64,000 nt of DNA from VRUE01 sp963807425 (lineage in GTDB: Bacteria; Actinomycetota; Thermoleophilia; Solirubrobacterales; 70-9), in NCBI GenBank assembly GCA_963807425.1, contig CAWEBZ010000002.1, positions 107,253-171,252 on the forward strand, given 5' to 3'. The notes under the pieces were generated by a model that worked only from the letters and a program-made list of their open reading frames with translations, searched no databases and was not told the origin of the DNA. Positions 41,010-49,287 of this stretch are shown in pieces. The translations under genes were made by a program, and so were the position numbers. Numbering within the stretch: position 1 is the stretch's first letter; every line of letters starts with the position of its first letter.

Positions 41010-43277
41010 GGCGGCGCCACCCTCGCCCAGCAGGGCGGAGACCTTCTCCGCCGGCAGGGCCCGCGAGAAGAGGTGGCCCTGCGCGTAGTCGCAACCGAGA
41101 CGGCGCAGCTCCGAGAGCTGTGCCTCGTTCTCGACCCCCTCGGCGATCACATCGAGCGAGAGCGCCCGGGCCATGCCGATGATCGCCTCGACGATCGCGG
41201 TCGGCTCCTGTTCCACTCCCAGCGCATCGACGAAGGAGCGATCGATCTTCAGCGCATCGAAGGGAAAGCGGTTGAGATAGGCGAGAGAGGAATAACCGGT
41301 GCCGAAGTCGTCGAGGACGAGGCCGACGCCGATCTCGCTGAGCGCCTCCAGGGTGGCGATCGCCGTCGCTGACTCCTCGACCAGCACGCTCTCGGTGATC
41401 TCCAGCCGCAGCTGAGCAGGTTCCAGCCCGGTTCGAGCGAGCACTTCGGATACGGAGGCCGCCAGATCTCGGTGGGCCACCTGGCGCGCGGAGAGGTTGA
41501 CGGAGACTTCGAACGGCCGCTGGTCGGGGCGCTGGTCGTGCCACTCGAGGACCTGGCGGCAGGCGCTCTCCTGCACCCAGCGGCCGATCGGCTCGATCAG
41601 CCCGCTGTCCTCGGCGATCGAGACGAAGTCGCCGGGATCGAGCAGGCCGCGCTCGGGGTGGCGCCAGCGAACCAGCCCCTCGAAACCGGTGATCTCACCG
41701 CTGCTCAGCGCGATCACCGGCTGGTAGTGAAGCTCCAGCTCGTCGCGCTCGAGGGCGTGGCGCAGCTCGCGCTCGACCTCGAGCCGGCGCATCGCCCGCG
41801 CCCGCATCTCGGCGTCGAAGAGCTCGCAGCGCGCCCGGCCCCGCTCCTTCGCCCTGTACATCGCAGCATCGGCATCGCGGATCAGCAGCTCGGCGTCGGC
41901 CGGCTCGCGGCCCGACGGGCGAGCCACCGCGATCCCGAGGCTGGCGGTGACGAAGTGATCGGCACCTCCCATCGAGTAGGGCTCGGCGAAGGCCGCGGCG
42001 ACGCGGTCGGCGATCGCCACCGCCTCGTCCTCGTCGGCGAGGCGGTCGACGAGGATGCCGAACTCGTCGCCACCGAAGCGGGCGACGATGTCCCCGGGGC
42101 GCAGGTGGGCGCGGAGGCGGGGCGAGACCGCGCGCAGCAGCTCGTCGCCGGCGTGGTGGCCCATGCTGTCGTTGATCAGCTTGAAGTGGTCGAGGTCGAG
42201 GAAGAGGATGCCGACCGGGGACCCTGACGCGGTGCTGCGCTTGAGTGCGTCGCCCAGCGCATCGACGAAGCTGAGCCGGTTGGGAAGGCCGGTGAGTGGG
42301 TCGTGCAGGACCCGGTGGCGCAGCGCCTGATCGGCCGTATGCCGCTCGATCGCGTCGGCCAGGACGTTGGCCGATGCCTGCACGAAGTGGACGTCCTGCG
42401 GGGTGAAGCGATTGGGCTCGGTCGAGTGGACGTCGAGTACCCCGAACGGGTTCTGCTTGCCGTCGATCACGACCGCCAGGCTGCTGCGTACCTCCATCAC
42501 CCGCAGCGCCGGTGGCATCGAGAAGCGCGTCTCCGAAGACCAGTCGTCGACGATCACGTGCAGGCCGGAGTCGAGCGCCGCGCCGGCGTGGGAGTCACGG
42601 CCAGCGGAGACGCGGCCGGATCCCACCACCTGTCCTTCGAGGCCGGCGCGGAGCCTGAGCCGGCGACCGTCGCGGCCGAGCTCCCATATGCAGGCTCCCT
42701 GCACGCCCTCGATCTCGGTCATCAGCGAGACCGCCTCGCGCATCAGTGAGTCGGGGTCCCCGTCCTTGAGGGCGCGCCCACCGAGCCGTGCGACAGCGGC
42801 CTGCTGTGCGGCGGCCCGCTGCAGCTCCTGCTCGGCGCTCTTGCGCTCGGTGATGTCGTAGAGGACACCGTGCCAGACCGGCGTGCCTTCCTCGTCGGGC
42901 TCGAGCACCGCCTCGTCGAGGATCCAGACCACCTCGCCGTCGCGGGTGATCATCCGGTAGTCGACCGGAGGCGGGTTGCGGTTGCCGATCGTCTTGCGGG
43001 TCTCCTGAGAGAGCGCGCGCTCGCGGTCCTCCGGGTGAAGCAGCCTCGCCCAGAGGCTCTGGTCGGCGAGCCACTCCTCGGGGCTGTAGCCGAGGATCTC
43101 CTCGACCTGGGGGCTGACATAGCGCCAGCGGCCGTGCTCGCCCAGCTCGGAGGCATAGACGATCGCGGGAAGGCGCTCGACCAAGCGGCGGTAGTCCTCG
43201 CCGCCAGCAGAGATCTGGTCGAGGAACTCGTTGACTTGCTTTTCGGGCCAGCTCCCGCCCCGCGTAGACCGCTCCAT
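40986..43277 (-). CDS. PAS-GAF-GGDEF-EAL cyclic-di-GMP signalling protein
   Basis: 763 aa, soluble. PAS domain about 20-150 (RLVERLPAIVYASELGEHG, then WHGVLYDITERKSAEQELQ). GAF domain about 165-320. GGDEF about 330-490 with intact RFGGDEFGILVDRL and an inhibitory I-site RPGD five residues before it, so it is probably an active, product-inhibited diguanylate cyclase. EAL about 505-750 with FEGLVRWRHP, RLEITESVLV, LDDFGTGYSSLAYL, KIDRSFVDAL and AEGVEN, preserving the metal and catalytic residues, so phosphodiesterase activity is also plausible. The ATG at 43277 is chosen. Both activities may be switched by the sensory domains; the signals are unknown. Confidence 0.92.
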   Translation of the reverse strand: MERSTRGGSWPEKQVNEFLDQISAGGEDYRRLVERLPAIVYASELGEHGRWRYVSPQVEEILGYSPEEWLADQSLWARLLHPEDRERALSQETRKTIGNRNPPPVDYRMITRDGEVVWILDEAVLEPDEEGTPVWHGVLYDITERKSAEQELQRAAAQQAAVARLGGRALKDGDPDSLMREAVSLMTEIEGVQGACIWELGRDGRRLRLRAGLEGQVVGSGRVSAGRDSHAGAALDSGLHVIVDDWSSETRFSMPPALRVMEVRSSLAVVIDGKQNPFGVLDVHSTEPNRFTPQDVHFVQASANVLADAIERHTADQALRHRVLHDPLTGLPNRLSFVDALGDALKRSTASGSPVGILFLDLDHFKLINDSMGHHAGDELLRAVSPRLRAHLRPGDIVARFGGDEFGILVDRLADEDEAVAIADRVAAAFAEPYSMGGADHFVTASLGIAVARPSGREPADAELLIRDADAAMYRAKERGRARCELFDAEMRARAMRRLEVERELRHALERDELELHYQPVIALSSGEITGFEGLVRWRHPERGLLDPGDFVSIAEDSGLIEPIGRWVQESACRQVLEWHDQRPDQRPFEVSVNLSARQVAHRDLAASVSEVLARTGLEPAQLRLEITESVLVEESATAIATLEALSEIGVGLVLDDFGTGYSSLAYLNRFPFDALKIDRSFVDALGVEQEPTAIVEAIIGMARALSLDVIAEGVENEAQLSELRRLGCDYAQGHLFSRALPAEKVSALLGEGGAALLGDRAG

Positions 43278-43350
43278 CGTTGCCCTTATCGGCGCCTGCC
43301 ACGCACGCTTGAATCCAGCCGCTTTCCGCGCAGCTCGGACTGCCGCTCCG

Positions 43351-44259
43351 TCAGCCGGCCATCGTCGACCAGGCGGCGGCGAGACCGCGAAACGGTGCAT
43401 AGGGAGCGTAGAACTCCTCGACCTCCTCGACCGTCGCCCGGCGGCCGAGCCGCGCGAGCCGGCCGACCTGCTTCAGGTACATCAGGTCGCCGGCGGGAAG
43501 CGAGTCGGGATCGCCGCGCCCGAAGAGGCCGAGGCACTGCACGGTCCACGGCCCGATCTCGCGGGTGGCGAGCAGACGGGGGTCGGCCTCCGGCTCGCCG
43601 GGATCGCAACGCCCGGTGGCAATGTCGTTGGCAACCGCGCGCAGGGCCAGCGAACGCCCCAGGGCGAGGCCCATCGACTCCAGCTCGACCGGGGCCCGGC
43701 CGGCGATCAGATCGGGGGCCGGGACGTCGCGCAGGGCGTCGCGGCCACCCCCCAGCCGCAGGCCCCAGCGACCGACGATACGGCGCTGGATGCGAGCCGC
43801 CCGGCCGGTCTCGATCAGCTGCTTGACGACGGCCCAGGCAAGCGCCTCCCAGGGCCAGGGACGGCGGCGGGGACGGTGGTGCGGGCGGCGGCGCAGCAGG
43901 GGCCCGAGCAGCGGGTCGCGGCGAAAGCGGCGGTAGAACTCGCCGAGGTCGTCGTCGACCGCGAGCGCGAAACGCATCCGCTCGGTGGCAAGCTCGAGCT
44001 CTGCAACGCCCGCCGGCCGGGTCGGAACCTGCAGCGCCGGCCCCGGACAGACGATCGAGTCCGGGTCGACCGGCTCGGCTCGCACGACGACGCGCTCGAC
44101 AGCAGGCTGCCAGGCGCGCACGAGGACCGGGCTTCCTTCAACGTGGAGCAGACGGGAGGCAACGCCGGCCTCGACTCGCATCACACCGTCCTCTCCCCCG
44201 TAAGCGGGCAACCGGTAGGGCGATGGAGGCCTCACCTCCACCTCGAAAGACCCCGTCAC
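43351..44259 (-). CDS. AlkA-like DNA-3-methyladenine glycosylase II
   Basis: 302 aa base-excision-repair enzyme. The N-terminal AlkA_N-like beta region (about 1-100, FEVEVRPPSPYRLPAYGG) is followed by the helix-hairpin-helix GPD fold: EALAWAVVKQLIETGRAARI, LLATREIGPWTVQCLGLFGR (HhH) and DSLPAGDLMYLKQVGRLARL with the catalytic Asp. The GTG at 44259 has GAGG six bases upstream. It lies 7 bp after a small membrane-protein gene. It presumably removes alkylated purines; the exact damage range is not inferable. Confidence 0.85.
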   Translation of the reverse strand: MTGSFEVEVRPPSPYRLPAYGGEDGVMRVEAGVASRLLHVEGSPVLVRAWQPAVERVVVRAEPVDPDSIVCPGPALQVPTRPAGVAELELATERMRFALAVDDDLGEFYRRFRRDPLLGPLLRRRPHHRPRRRPWPWEALAWAVVKQLIETGRAARIQRRIVGRWGLRLGGGRDALRDVPAPDLIAGRAPVELESMGLALGRSLALRAVANDIATGRCDPGEPEADPRLLATREIGPWTVQCLGLFGRGDPDSLPAGDLMYLKQVGRLARLGRRATVEEVEEFYAPYAPFRGLAAAWSTMAG

Positions 44260-44266
44260 CGGCGCC

Positions 44267-44536
44267 TCAGCGGCCGAGGAGGTGAACGTCGACGAGAAAG
44301 GAGCGGCTGGCGACGACGTTCGCCGGGCGCTCGCGGCGGGCAAGCCGGCGAGGCGAGCGCCTGCGCCCGGCAACAGCACCAACCGCCCTCACGGCTGCCA
44401 CCGTGGCGGCGCCGGCCAGCACGCCCCCGGCAGCCGCTATCGCTGCGTTCCTTGCCTCGCTTCGCACGGCAAGGGAACCCGGTGCCTCATGGGGCAGGAC
44501 CCGAACCTGGATTGGCTCTAGCTCCGCATTGCTCAC
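44267..44536 (-). CDS. Small protein with one membrane segment, unknown
   Basis: 89 aa from GTG 44536 (a longer frame starts at 44569). A polar N-terminus (SNAELEPIQVRVLPHEAPG) precedes a single Ala/Gly-rich hydrophobic segment (AAIAAAGGVLAGAATVAAVR), then an Arg-rich stretch and VVASRSFLVDVHLLGR. No family recognised. Cotranscription with the alkA-like gene is likely (7-bp gap). Coding status is inferred from position and composition. Confidence 0.5.
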   Translation of the reverse strand: MSNAELEPIQVRVLPHEAPGSLAVRSEARNAAIAAAGGVLAGAATVAAVRAVGAVAGRRRSPRRLARRERPANVVASRSFLVDVHLLGR

Positions 44537-44602
44537 CGGGCCGACTGTAGCGATGACGACGGCGCGCAACAGGCAACACCCCGCACCTTGCGCAGATCCA
44601 AG

Positions 44603-45748
44603 CTAGAAGTCGCTGAGGGCTTTCTCGTAGAGCCTGTAACGCTTGACGATCTTGCCGCCCATCCCCTCCATCGCGCGGTTCATCGGGCCGTTGGTCTCGA
44701 GGATCCAGCCCATCTCGCCGCCTTCGATCGTCCCCGGCTTCTGCGCCGTCTCGAGGTGCTTGAGATAGAGCCCGGCGGCGACCCCGCTGTGCCGGTAGTC
44801 GTGCTTGACCCCGAGGGCAAGGACCCGCAGCTGGTCGATCTTGCGCTTGCCGAGCAGGAAGCGCAGCCAGCCGAAGGGCAGCAGACGGCCGTTCAGCTTC
44901 GCCATCACCTGGTTGATGTCAGGCAGGGTGAGTGCCGCGCCGACCGGCTCCCCATCCTTCTCGGCGATATAAGCCCAATCCTCATCTAGAACCTGCTTGA
45001 GCAGCTTGGCGTGGAACTCGATCTCGGCGTCGGTGGCCGGGACGAACCCCCAGTTCCCACCCCAGGCCTCGTTGTAGACCTCGGAGAAGCTGCGCATCTC
45101 ATCGGCGAGATTGCGAATGCTGATGTTGCGGATCGTCACCCCTTCGTCGCGCAGCCCCTTCTCGGCAGCGGCGTGGATCGCCGGATCGAAGCGCACGCCC
45201 TCCTTGAGGTCGCCGAACTGCAGCTCCCACATCAGCAGGTCCATGGCCTTGTCGAAGCCCTCCGCCTCGATCAAGCGCTGGTAGTAGGGCGGGTGCCAGT
45301 TCTCGAGGATCATCGGGCGCCGCTCGAAGCCCTCGATCAAGACGCCGAGCTCGTCGTTGGTGGTGAAGTCCATCGGCCCGAGGATCCGCTCGCGGCCCTT
45401 CGCGCTGGCCCACTCGGCGGCGGCGTCGAACAGCCCCGCGACGACATCCGGGTCCTCGGTGGTCTCGAAAAAGCCGAACATCGCGTCGCTGCCGCCCTGG
45501 GACTCGTCCCAGCACTCGTCAACCTGGGCCGTGATCCGGCCCACCGGCTCGCCGTCGCGCTCGGCGACGAAGTACTCGGCCTCGGCGTGCTCGAAGAAGG
45601 GGTTCTTCTTGCGATTGAGGAACTCCATCCGCTCGAAGATCAGCGGTGCCACCCATTGCGGGTGCTCGCGGTGGAGGTGGAATGGGACCTTGACGAAGCG
45701 CTTCAGCTCACGCCGCGTGCGGACCGGCCGGATGGACACACTTCCCAT
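44603..45748 (-). CDS. GNAT-fold acyl-CoA N-acyltransferase-like protein
   Basis: 381 aa. N-terminal segment VSIRPVRTRRELKRFVKVPF, then HREHPQWVAPLIFERMEFLN and GEPVGRITAQVDECWDES, a GNAT pattern. A second GNAT-like half contains EKDGEPVGAALTLPDINQVM and LRVLALGVKHDYRHSGVAAG, the acetyl/acyl-CoA pyrophosphate-loop region. Large proteins of this kind are often annotated as hypothetical N-acetyltransferases. It starts 25 bp from a divergent serine-palmitoyltransferase-like gene. In Caulobacter the ceramide synthase bCerS is a GNAT-type acyltransferase acting with Spt, so a sphingoid-base N-acyltransferase is an attractive but unproven reading. Confidence 0.75.
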   Translation of the reverse strand: MGSVSIRPVRTRRELKRFVKVPFHLHREHPQWVAPLIFERMEFLNRKKNPFFEHAEAEYFVAERDGEPVGRITAQVDECWDESQGGSDAMFGFFETTEDPDVVAGLFDAAAEWASAKGRERILGPMDFTTNDELGVLIEGFERRPMILENWHPPYYQRLIEAEGFDKAMDLLMWELQFGDLKEGVRFDPAIHAAAEKGLRDEGVTIRNISIRNLADEMRSFSEVYNEAWGGNWGFVPATDAEIEFHAKLLKQVLDEDWAYIAEKDGEPVGAALTLPDINQVMAKLNGRLLPFGWLRFLLGKRKIDQLRVLALGVKHDYRHSGVAAGLYLKHLETAQKPGTIEGGEMGWILETNGPMNRAMEGMGGKIVKRYRLYEKALSDF

Positions 45749-45757
45749 GGGTAGCTG

Positions 45758-45767
45758 AACCTACACT
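45758..45767. promoter_or_regulatory. Overlapping divergent -10 elements of apparently leaderless promoters
   Basis: The whole gap between the divergent starts is 25 bp. On the plus strand TACACT (45762-45767) ends 6 bp before the ATG at 45774. On the minus strand TAGGTT (45763-45758) ends 9 bp before the ATG at 45748. Both mRNAs would begin at or close to their start codons, and RNA polymerase could not occupy both at once. Confidence 0.5.
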
Positions 45768-45773
45768 CCGGCC

Positions 45774-47033
45774 ATGAGCGAAACCGCAAAGGCTCCGATC
45801 GACGTCTTCGAGAAGGCGCGCAACCATGACCGCCTCGAGCAGCTCGAAGCGGCCAAGCAGCACGACCTCCTCCCCTACTTCCGCCTGCTCACCTCCCAGG
45901 CCGGACCGGTGGTCGAGATGGAAGGCCGCGAGACGATCATGCTCGGCTCCAACAACTACCTGGGGCTGACCGGGGACGAGCGGGTCAAGCAGGCCGCCCG
46001 TGAGGCGCTGGAGACCTACGGCACCGGCGTCACCGGCTCGCGCCTGCTGAACGGGACGACGCCGCTGCACGTCGAGCTGGAGCGAGAGCTGGCGGAGTGG
46101 ATGAGGGCGGAGGACGCGATCGTCTACACCACCGGCTACCAGTCGAACCTGGGGGCGATCGGGACGATCCTCGGCCCTGGCGACACGGTCGTCTGCGACT
46201 CCGGCGACCACGCCTCGATCCTCGACGGCTGCCGCCTCTCAGGCGCCAAGCTGCGCCCCTTCCGCCACAACCGGATGGACAAGCTGGAGAAGATGCTGCA
46301 GCGCGCCGCCGAGGACGGCGGCGGCGTCCTCGTCGTCGTCGACGGCGTCTTCTCGATGGAGGGCGACGTCTGCGACCTGCCCCGGATCGTCGAGCTCTGC
46401 AAGGGCTATGGCGCTCGGCTGATGGTCGATGAGGCGCACGGGGCCGGAGTGCTCGGCGCGCGCGGGGCCGGCGCCTGCGAGCTGTTTGGGCTGGAGGACG
46501 ACGTCGACCTGCGGATGGGCACCTTCTCCAAGAGCCTCGCCTCCTGTGGCGGCTTCATCGCCGGGCCGGCCGACGTGATCGAGTACCTGCGGATTTCCTC
46601 GCGCTCCTTCGTCTTCAGCGCCTCGGCGGTGCCGGCGGCGGTCGGCGCCGCGCTGGCCGCCCTGCGGGTGATCCGCTCCGACGGCCCGCAGCTGTTCGAG
46701 GCCCTGCTCGCAAACGCCGAGTACCTGCGCGAGGGCCTGCGACACCTGGGGCTGAAGGTGATCGAGCCGGGCACCCTCCCCGATGGCAGCGTCGCCACCA
46801 CCCCGGTGGTCCCGGTGCTCGTCGGCGACGACTGGCAAGCGGTCCTGCTCTGGAAGGCACTCTTCGACGCCGGCGTCTACACAAACGTCGCGATCCACCC
46901 GGCGGTTCCCCCTGGCGGTGCGCTGCTGCGGACCAGCCTGATGGCGACGCACGAGCGTGAGCATTTGGACGGCGCCCTCGGAACAATTGCCCGAACTATT
47001 CAAGACTTCCCCGATCTACCCCGGTCGGGGTAG
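45774..47033 (+). CDS. Alpha-oxoamine synthase family PLP enzyme, serine palmitoyltransferase-like
   Basis: 419 aa. PLP-dependent condensation of an amino acid with an acyl-CoA. Motifs: TIMLGSNNYLGLTGDERV, YGTGVTGSRLLNGTTPLH, DSGDHASILDGCRLSGAKL (His stacking on PLP), LMVDEAHGAGVLGARGAG (Asp/His) and GTFSKSLASCGGFIAG with the Schiff-base Lys. RPFRHNRMDKLEKML and the C-terminal NVAIHPAVPPGGALLRTSLM resemble bacterial serine palmitoyltransferases more than KBL or BioF, and no bio or tdh genes are near. Glycine C-acetyltransferase remains an alternative. It is paired with the divergent GNAT protein. A terminator hairpin overlaps the stop codon. Confidence 0.82.
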   Translation: MSETAKAPIDVFEKARNHDRLEQLEAAKQHDLLPYFRLLTSQAGPVVEMEGRETIMLGSNNYLGLTGDERVKQAAREALETYGTGVTGSRLLNGTTPLHVELERELAEWMRAEDAIVYTTGYQSNLGAIGTILGPGDTVVCDSGDHASILDGCRLSGAKLRPFRHNRMDKLEKMLQRAAEDGGGVLVVVDGVFSMEGDVCDLPRIVELCKGYGARLMVDEAHGAGVLGARGAGACELFGLEDDVDLRMGTFSKSLASCGGFIAGPADVIEYLRISSRSFVFSASAVPAAVGAALAALRVIRSDGPQLFEALLANAEYLREGLRHLGLKVIEPGTLPDGSVATTPVVPVLVGDDWQAVLLWKALFDAGVYTNVAIHPAVPPGGALLRTSLMATHEREHLDGALGTIARTIQDFPDLPRSG

Positions 47034-47036
47034 TTT
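47016..47036 (+). terminator. Hairpin terminator overlapping the stop of the SPT-like gene
   Basis: CTACCCCG and CGGGGTAG pair perfectly across a GT centre (47016-47033) and are followed by TTT. The TAG stop is the last three bases of the right arm. Confidence 0.6.
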
Positions 47037-47042
47037 CGGCCT

Positions 47043-47069
47043 CGTCCGAATTCGGATGAGATTCGGACG
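47043..47069. repeat. 9-bp inverted repeat with 9-nt spacer
   Basis: CGTCCGAAT at 47043-47051 and ATTCGGACG at 47061-47069 are perfect arms around TCGGATGAG. It lies between the preceding terminator and the mIHF promoter and could be a hairpin or an operator. No T-run follows. Confidence 0.6.
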
Positions 47070-47123
47070 ACAGGAAAAAGATGCTCTTAGCGAACGGGCC
47101 GGCGTCAGTTGCGCAAGTCTGGG

Positions 47124-47151
47124 TTGACGGCGAACACCCCGACCGCATAGC
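47124..47151 (+). promoter_or_regulatory. Possible promoter of the mIHF gene
   Basis: TTGACG (47124-47129) and CATAGC (47146-47151) are spaced by 16 bp. The leader to the GTG at 47285 would be about 125 nt and can fold locally (GTGGC-GCAAG-GCCAC near 47220). This is a moderate match only. Confidence 0.4.
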
Positions 47152-47284
47152 TTGCCCCCGCGCCGATCGTCTCCCGGGGCAGGGAAGCGAGCGGTAGAGC
47201 ACTCGACTCAACCAGACCGTGGCGCAAGGCCACCAGTCCGGCGCACCAGAGATACCCAGTTAATCCCCGAAGGGAGGAGTCCCA

Positions 47285-47659
47285 GTGGACGCTGCTTCAA
47301 TCGCCTCTGCACCAACGACCGCTTCCGCCATCAAAGGCCCACAGCACATGCAGGCGCTTGCCCGCGCCAACCGCGTTCGACTCGCGCGGGCCGAGCTGAA
47401 GCGCTCGATTGCGCGAGGCGACATCGAGGCCGCGGAGGTGGTTCGGGACTGCCCCTGGGAGACGGAGAGCATGACACTGGCCGAGCTTCTGACCAGTCAG
47501 CGGCGCTGGGGTCGGACCCGCGCTCGCAAGTTCCTGCTGGCGCTCGCCTTGAACGAGAACAAGCGCCTCGGCACGCTCACCTCACGCCAGCGTGCGCTGC
47601 TCTCGAGCGAGCTGGCGGCGAGGGAACCGGGAGAGCGCCCGGCGGCGGTCCTCGTCTAG
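47285..47659 (+). CDS. mihF: Integration host factor, actinobacterial type (mIHF)
   Basis: 124 aa nucleoid-associated DNA-binding protein, unrelated to proteobacterial IHF and characteristic of Actinobacteria. The family layout is clear: an N-terminal basic helix (ALARANRVRLARAELKRSIA), the conserved turn ESMTLAELLTSQRRWGRTRA containing the helix-two-turn-helix DNA contact, KFLLALALNENKRLGTLT, and SRQRALLSSELAARE. The GTG is preceded by GAAGGGAGGAG. The protein bends and compacts DNA and supports site-specific recombination and global regulation. The leader of about 125 nt suggests post-transcriptional control. Confidence 0.88.
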   Translation: MDAASIASAPTTASAIKGPQHMQALARANRVRLARAELKRSIARGDIEAAEVVRDCPWETESMTLAELLTSQRRWGRTRARKFLLALALNENKRLGTLTSRQRALLSSELAAREPGERPAAVLV

Positions 47660-47666
47660 CGGGGGA

Positions 47667-48077
47667 TCAGCCCCTGAGACCGCCGGCCTTGAAGGAGAGG
47701 CCGCCGGAGGCACGCTGAAAGACACGCCGAAGCGCCACGAAGCAGGCGACGAAGGCGACCGCGCCGATCCCGAGGCAGATCGCCAGGATCAATCCGGCCA
47801 GGTAGAAGAGGCTGCCGACGACGAGGACGAAGACCGTGCCAGCAAGCAGGGTCGTGTGCGAGCGGTAGCCGGCGAGGTGCTCGCGCAACGAGACCTCGAG
47901 GCCGCCGAGGGCGCCAAGCACGACACCAACTCCAAGCGCAGTGGGGCTCTTGCCGACGATGCCGATCACGAGCATCACGATGCCGCCGAGAACGGTCAGC
48001 TCAGCGAGAGGGAAGGACCCCCATGGGGCTGGCGGGCGCTCGGTCTGAGTCCGGCGGTTGTCGCTCAACGGCCGCAA
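47667..48077 (-). CDS. Small polytopic membrane protein, unknown
   Basis: 136 aa at most. Four hydrophobic segments: ELTVLGGIVMLVIGIVG, ALGVGVVLGALGGLEV, TTLLAGTVFVLVVGSLF and AGLILAICLGIGAVAFVACF, with a basic C-terminus. No family recognised. Only TTG candidates (48077, 48065) lie near the start, and both overlap the preceding gene by 65-77 bp, so the start is uncertain. It is on the same strand directly downstream of the 48001 gene. Confidence 0.55.
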   Translation of the reverse strand: MRPLSDNRRTQTERPPAPWGSFPLAELTVLGGIVMLVIGIVGKSPTALGVGVVLGALGGLEVSLREHLAGYRSHTTLLAGTVFVLVVGSLFYLAGLILAICLGIGAVAFVACFVALRRVFQRASGGLSFKAGGLRG

Positions 48078-48552
48078 GCCGCTCGGATAACGGACATCCA
48101 GAGGAGACCTTCACCTGCCACCAGCCCATCAGCATCCCGATCACGCCGAGGCGGGGCCGCGAATGCCAGTGCCCGCAACCGGGCTCGCCGACGTCTTCGC
48201 GCGAGATCCGAACCCACTTGAACTCGGCGGGCCGGGCGATCATCTGCTCGAGCAGCGCGCGGTTGCGGCTGTCGAGATCCGCTCGCTCCTCGTGGACCTG
48301 CTTGGCGTCGGCGATCCTCGAGGCGAGCGAATCGCGGATTCGCTCCAGCTCGCCAAGCCCGATCACCCGCGGCTCGCGAGCGCCAGCCGCAACCTCGAGC
48401 TCGAGCTCCAGGCGCGGGAAGGCATCCGCGAAGAGTCCTGCCAGCTGGTGCTCCAGGCGGCCGATCTGGCGCCGCAGCTCAGCGCGTGCGAGGCGCTCAT
48501 CGCCTCCCACCCGAAGCGCTGTGAGAGTGTCTCGTTCGAGCAGATCCGGCAT
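48001..48552 (-). CDS. Protein of unknown function with coiled-coil and Cys/His C-terminal motif
   Basis: 183 aa. The N-terminal ~130 residues are charged and helical (RLARAELRRQIGRLEHQLAG, HEERADLDSRNRALLEQMIA), probably a coiled coil. Then comes the distinctive segment EPGCGHWHSRPRLGVIGMLM, followed by GWWQVKVSSGCPL. CxHxH...C could bind zinc or haem, but no known motif matches exactly. The ATG at 48552 is preceded by TACACT, a -10-like hexamer about 11 bp away, so the mRNA may be nearly leaderless. No named family recognised. Confidence 0.7.
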   Translation of the reverse strand: MPDLLERDTLTALRVGGDERLARAELRRQIGRLEHQLAGLFADAFPRLELELEVAAGAREPRVIGLGELERIRDSLASRIADAKQVHEERADLDSRNRALLEQMIARPAEFKWVRISREDVGEPGCGHWHSRPRLGVIGMLMGWWQVKVSSGCPLSERLAAVERQPPDSDRAPASPMGVLPSR

Positions 48553-48611
48553 AAACCGTTTCGAGTGTAGATCACCCCAGCGACCGGACGAGAGAGTCCC
48601 CGGTTAAGAAT

Positions 48612-49286
48612 TCAAGTGGCCTCAATCGCCGCAGCGGCAATCCAGAGCGCCTCGTCGACCGCGGCCTGAGGCACTCCCTTCACCTGCACCGCGACCACCG
48701 CCACCCGTTTGGTGTCGCGATCGACCGCGGGGCCCTCGGTCGCCGCACCGAAGAGGAGGCTCAACGGCGCCCGCTCATCGGCGATCGTCAGGGTTCCCTG
48801 CGCCAGCTCGCCCGACCTGCCCGGCAGCGACTCGCCCGGGGCGGAATCGCGAATGCACAACCGCCCCTCGAACCGCTCGGCGTCGAAGGTGCGCAGGGCG
48901 ATCCCGGTCTCGATCGTGGCGATCGTCAATGCGTCGGCGGGCATCCCGGCGCTCTTGAAGGCGCCGTCGTGGAGCCGGTCGAGCGCCAGCTGCTCGATCG
49001 GGGTCCGGGTGCGGTCGGGGTCGAGGCCGATCTGGCGAAAGAAGACGCGGTAGGCCCAGGGGATGGGCCGTTCCCTCATGTGAATCGCGTGGGCACCGAA
49101 GAAGCGGTCGGAGAGGTCGCGGAGGCGGCGGCGCACCGGCTCGGGACTGCGGCGGCGGCTGCCGTCGACCTCGACCCAGGCGATCCCGAGGCCGGGGAAC
49201 TCCGCCGCGATATGGGACGCGACCCAGCCCTGCTCTGGCGATGGCTCCCAGCGAGGATCGGAGCTGGCCGTCTCCGCTTTTGCCAT
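48612..49286 (-). CDS. B3/B4 tRNA-binding domain protein
   Basis: 224 aa. It resembles the free-standing B3/B4 domain otherwise found in the phenylalanyl-tRNA synthetase beta chain, which edits mischarged tRNA. Key stretches are FPGLGIAWVEVDGSRRRSPE, IPWAYRVFFRQIGLDPDRTR and LTIATIETGIALRTFDAERF. Free-standing versions are thought to be editing factors or amino-acid-binding proteins. It starts one base after the redoxin stop and is the last gene of the six-gene lipid-transport-like operon, an unexpected location for a tRNA-related protein. Cytosolic. Confidence 0.82.
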   Translation of the reverse strand: MAKAETASSDPRWEPSPEQGWVASHIAAEFPGLGIAWVEVDGSRRRSPEPVRRRLRDLSDRFFGAHAIHMRERPIPWAYRVFFRQIGLDPDRTRTPIEQLALDRLHDGAFKSAGMPADALTIATIETGIALRTFDAERFEGRLCIRDSAPGESLPGRSGELAQGTLTIADERAPLSLLFGAATEGPAVDRDTKRVAVVAVQVKGVPQAAVDEALWIAAAAIEAT

Positions 49287-49287
49287 C

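Noticed and set aside
47190..47245. tRNA-like string GGTAGAGCACTCGACT upstream of mIHF
   Set aside because: It resembles a D-arm to anticodon segment, but no matching anticodon stem, T-arm or 7-bp acceptor stem can be formed.
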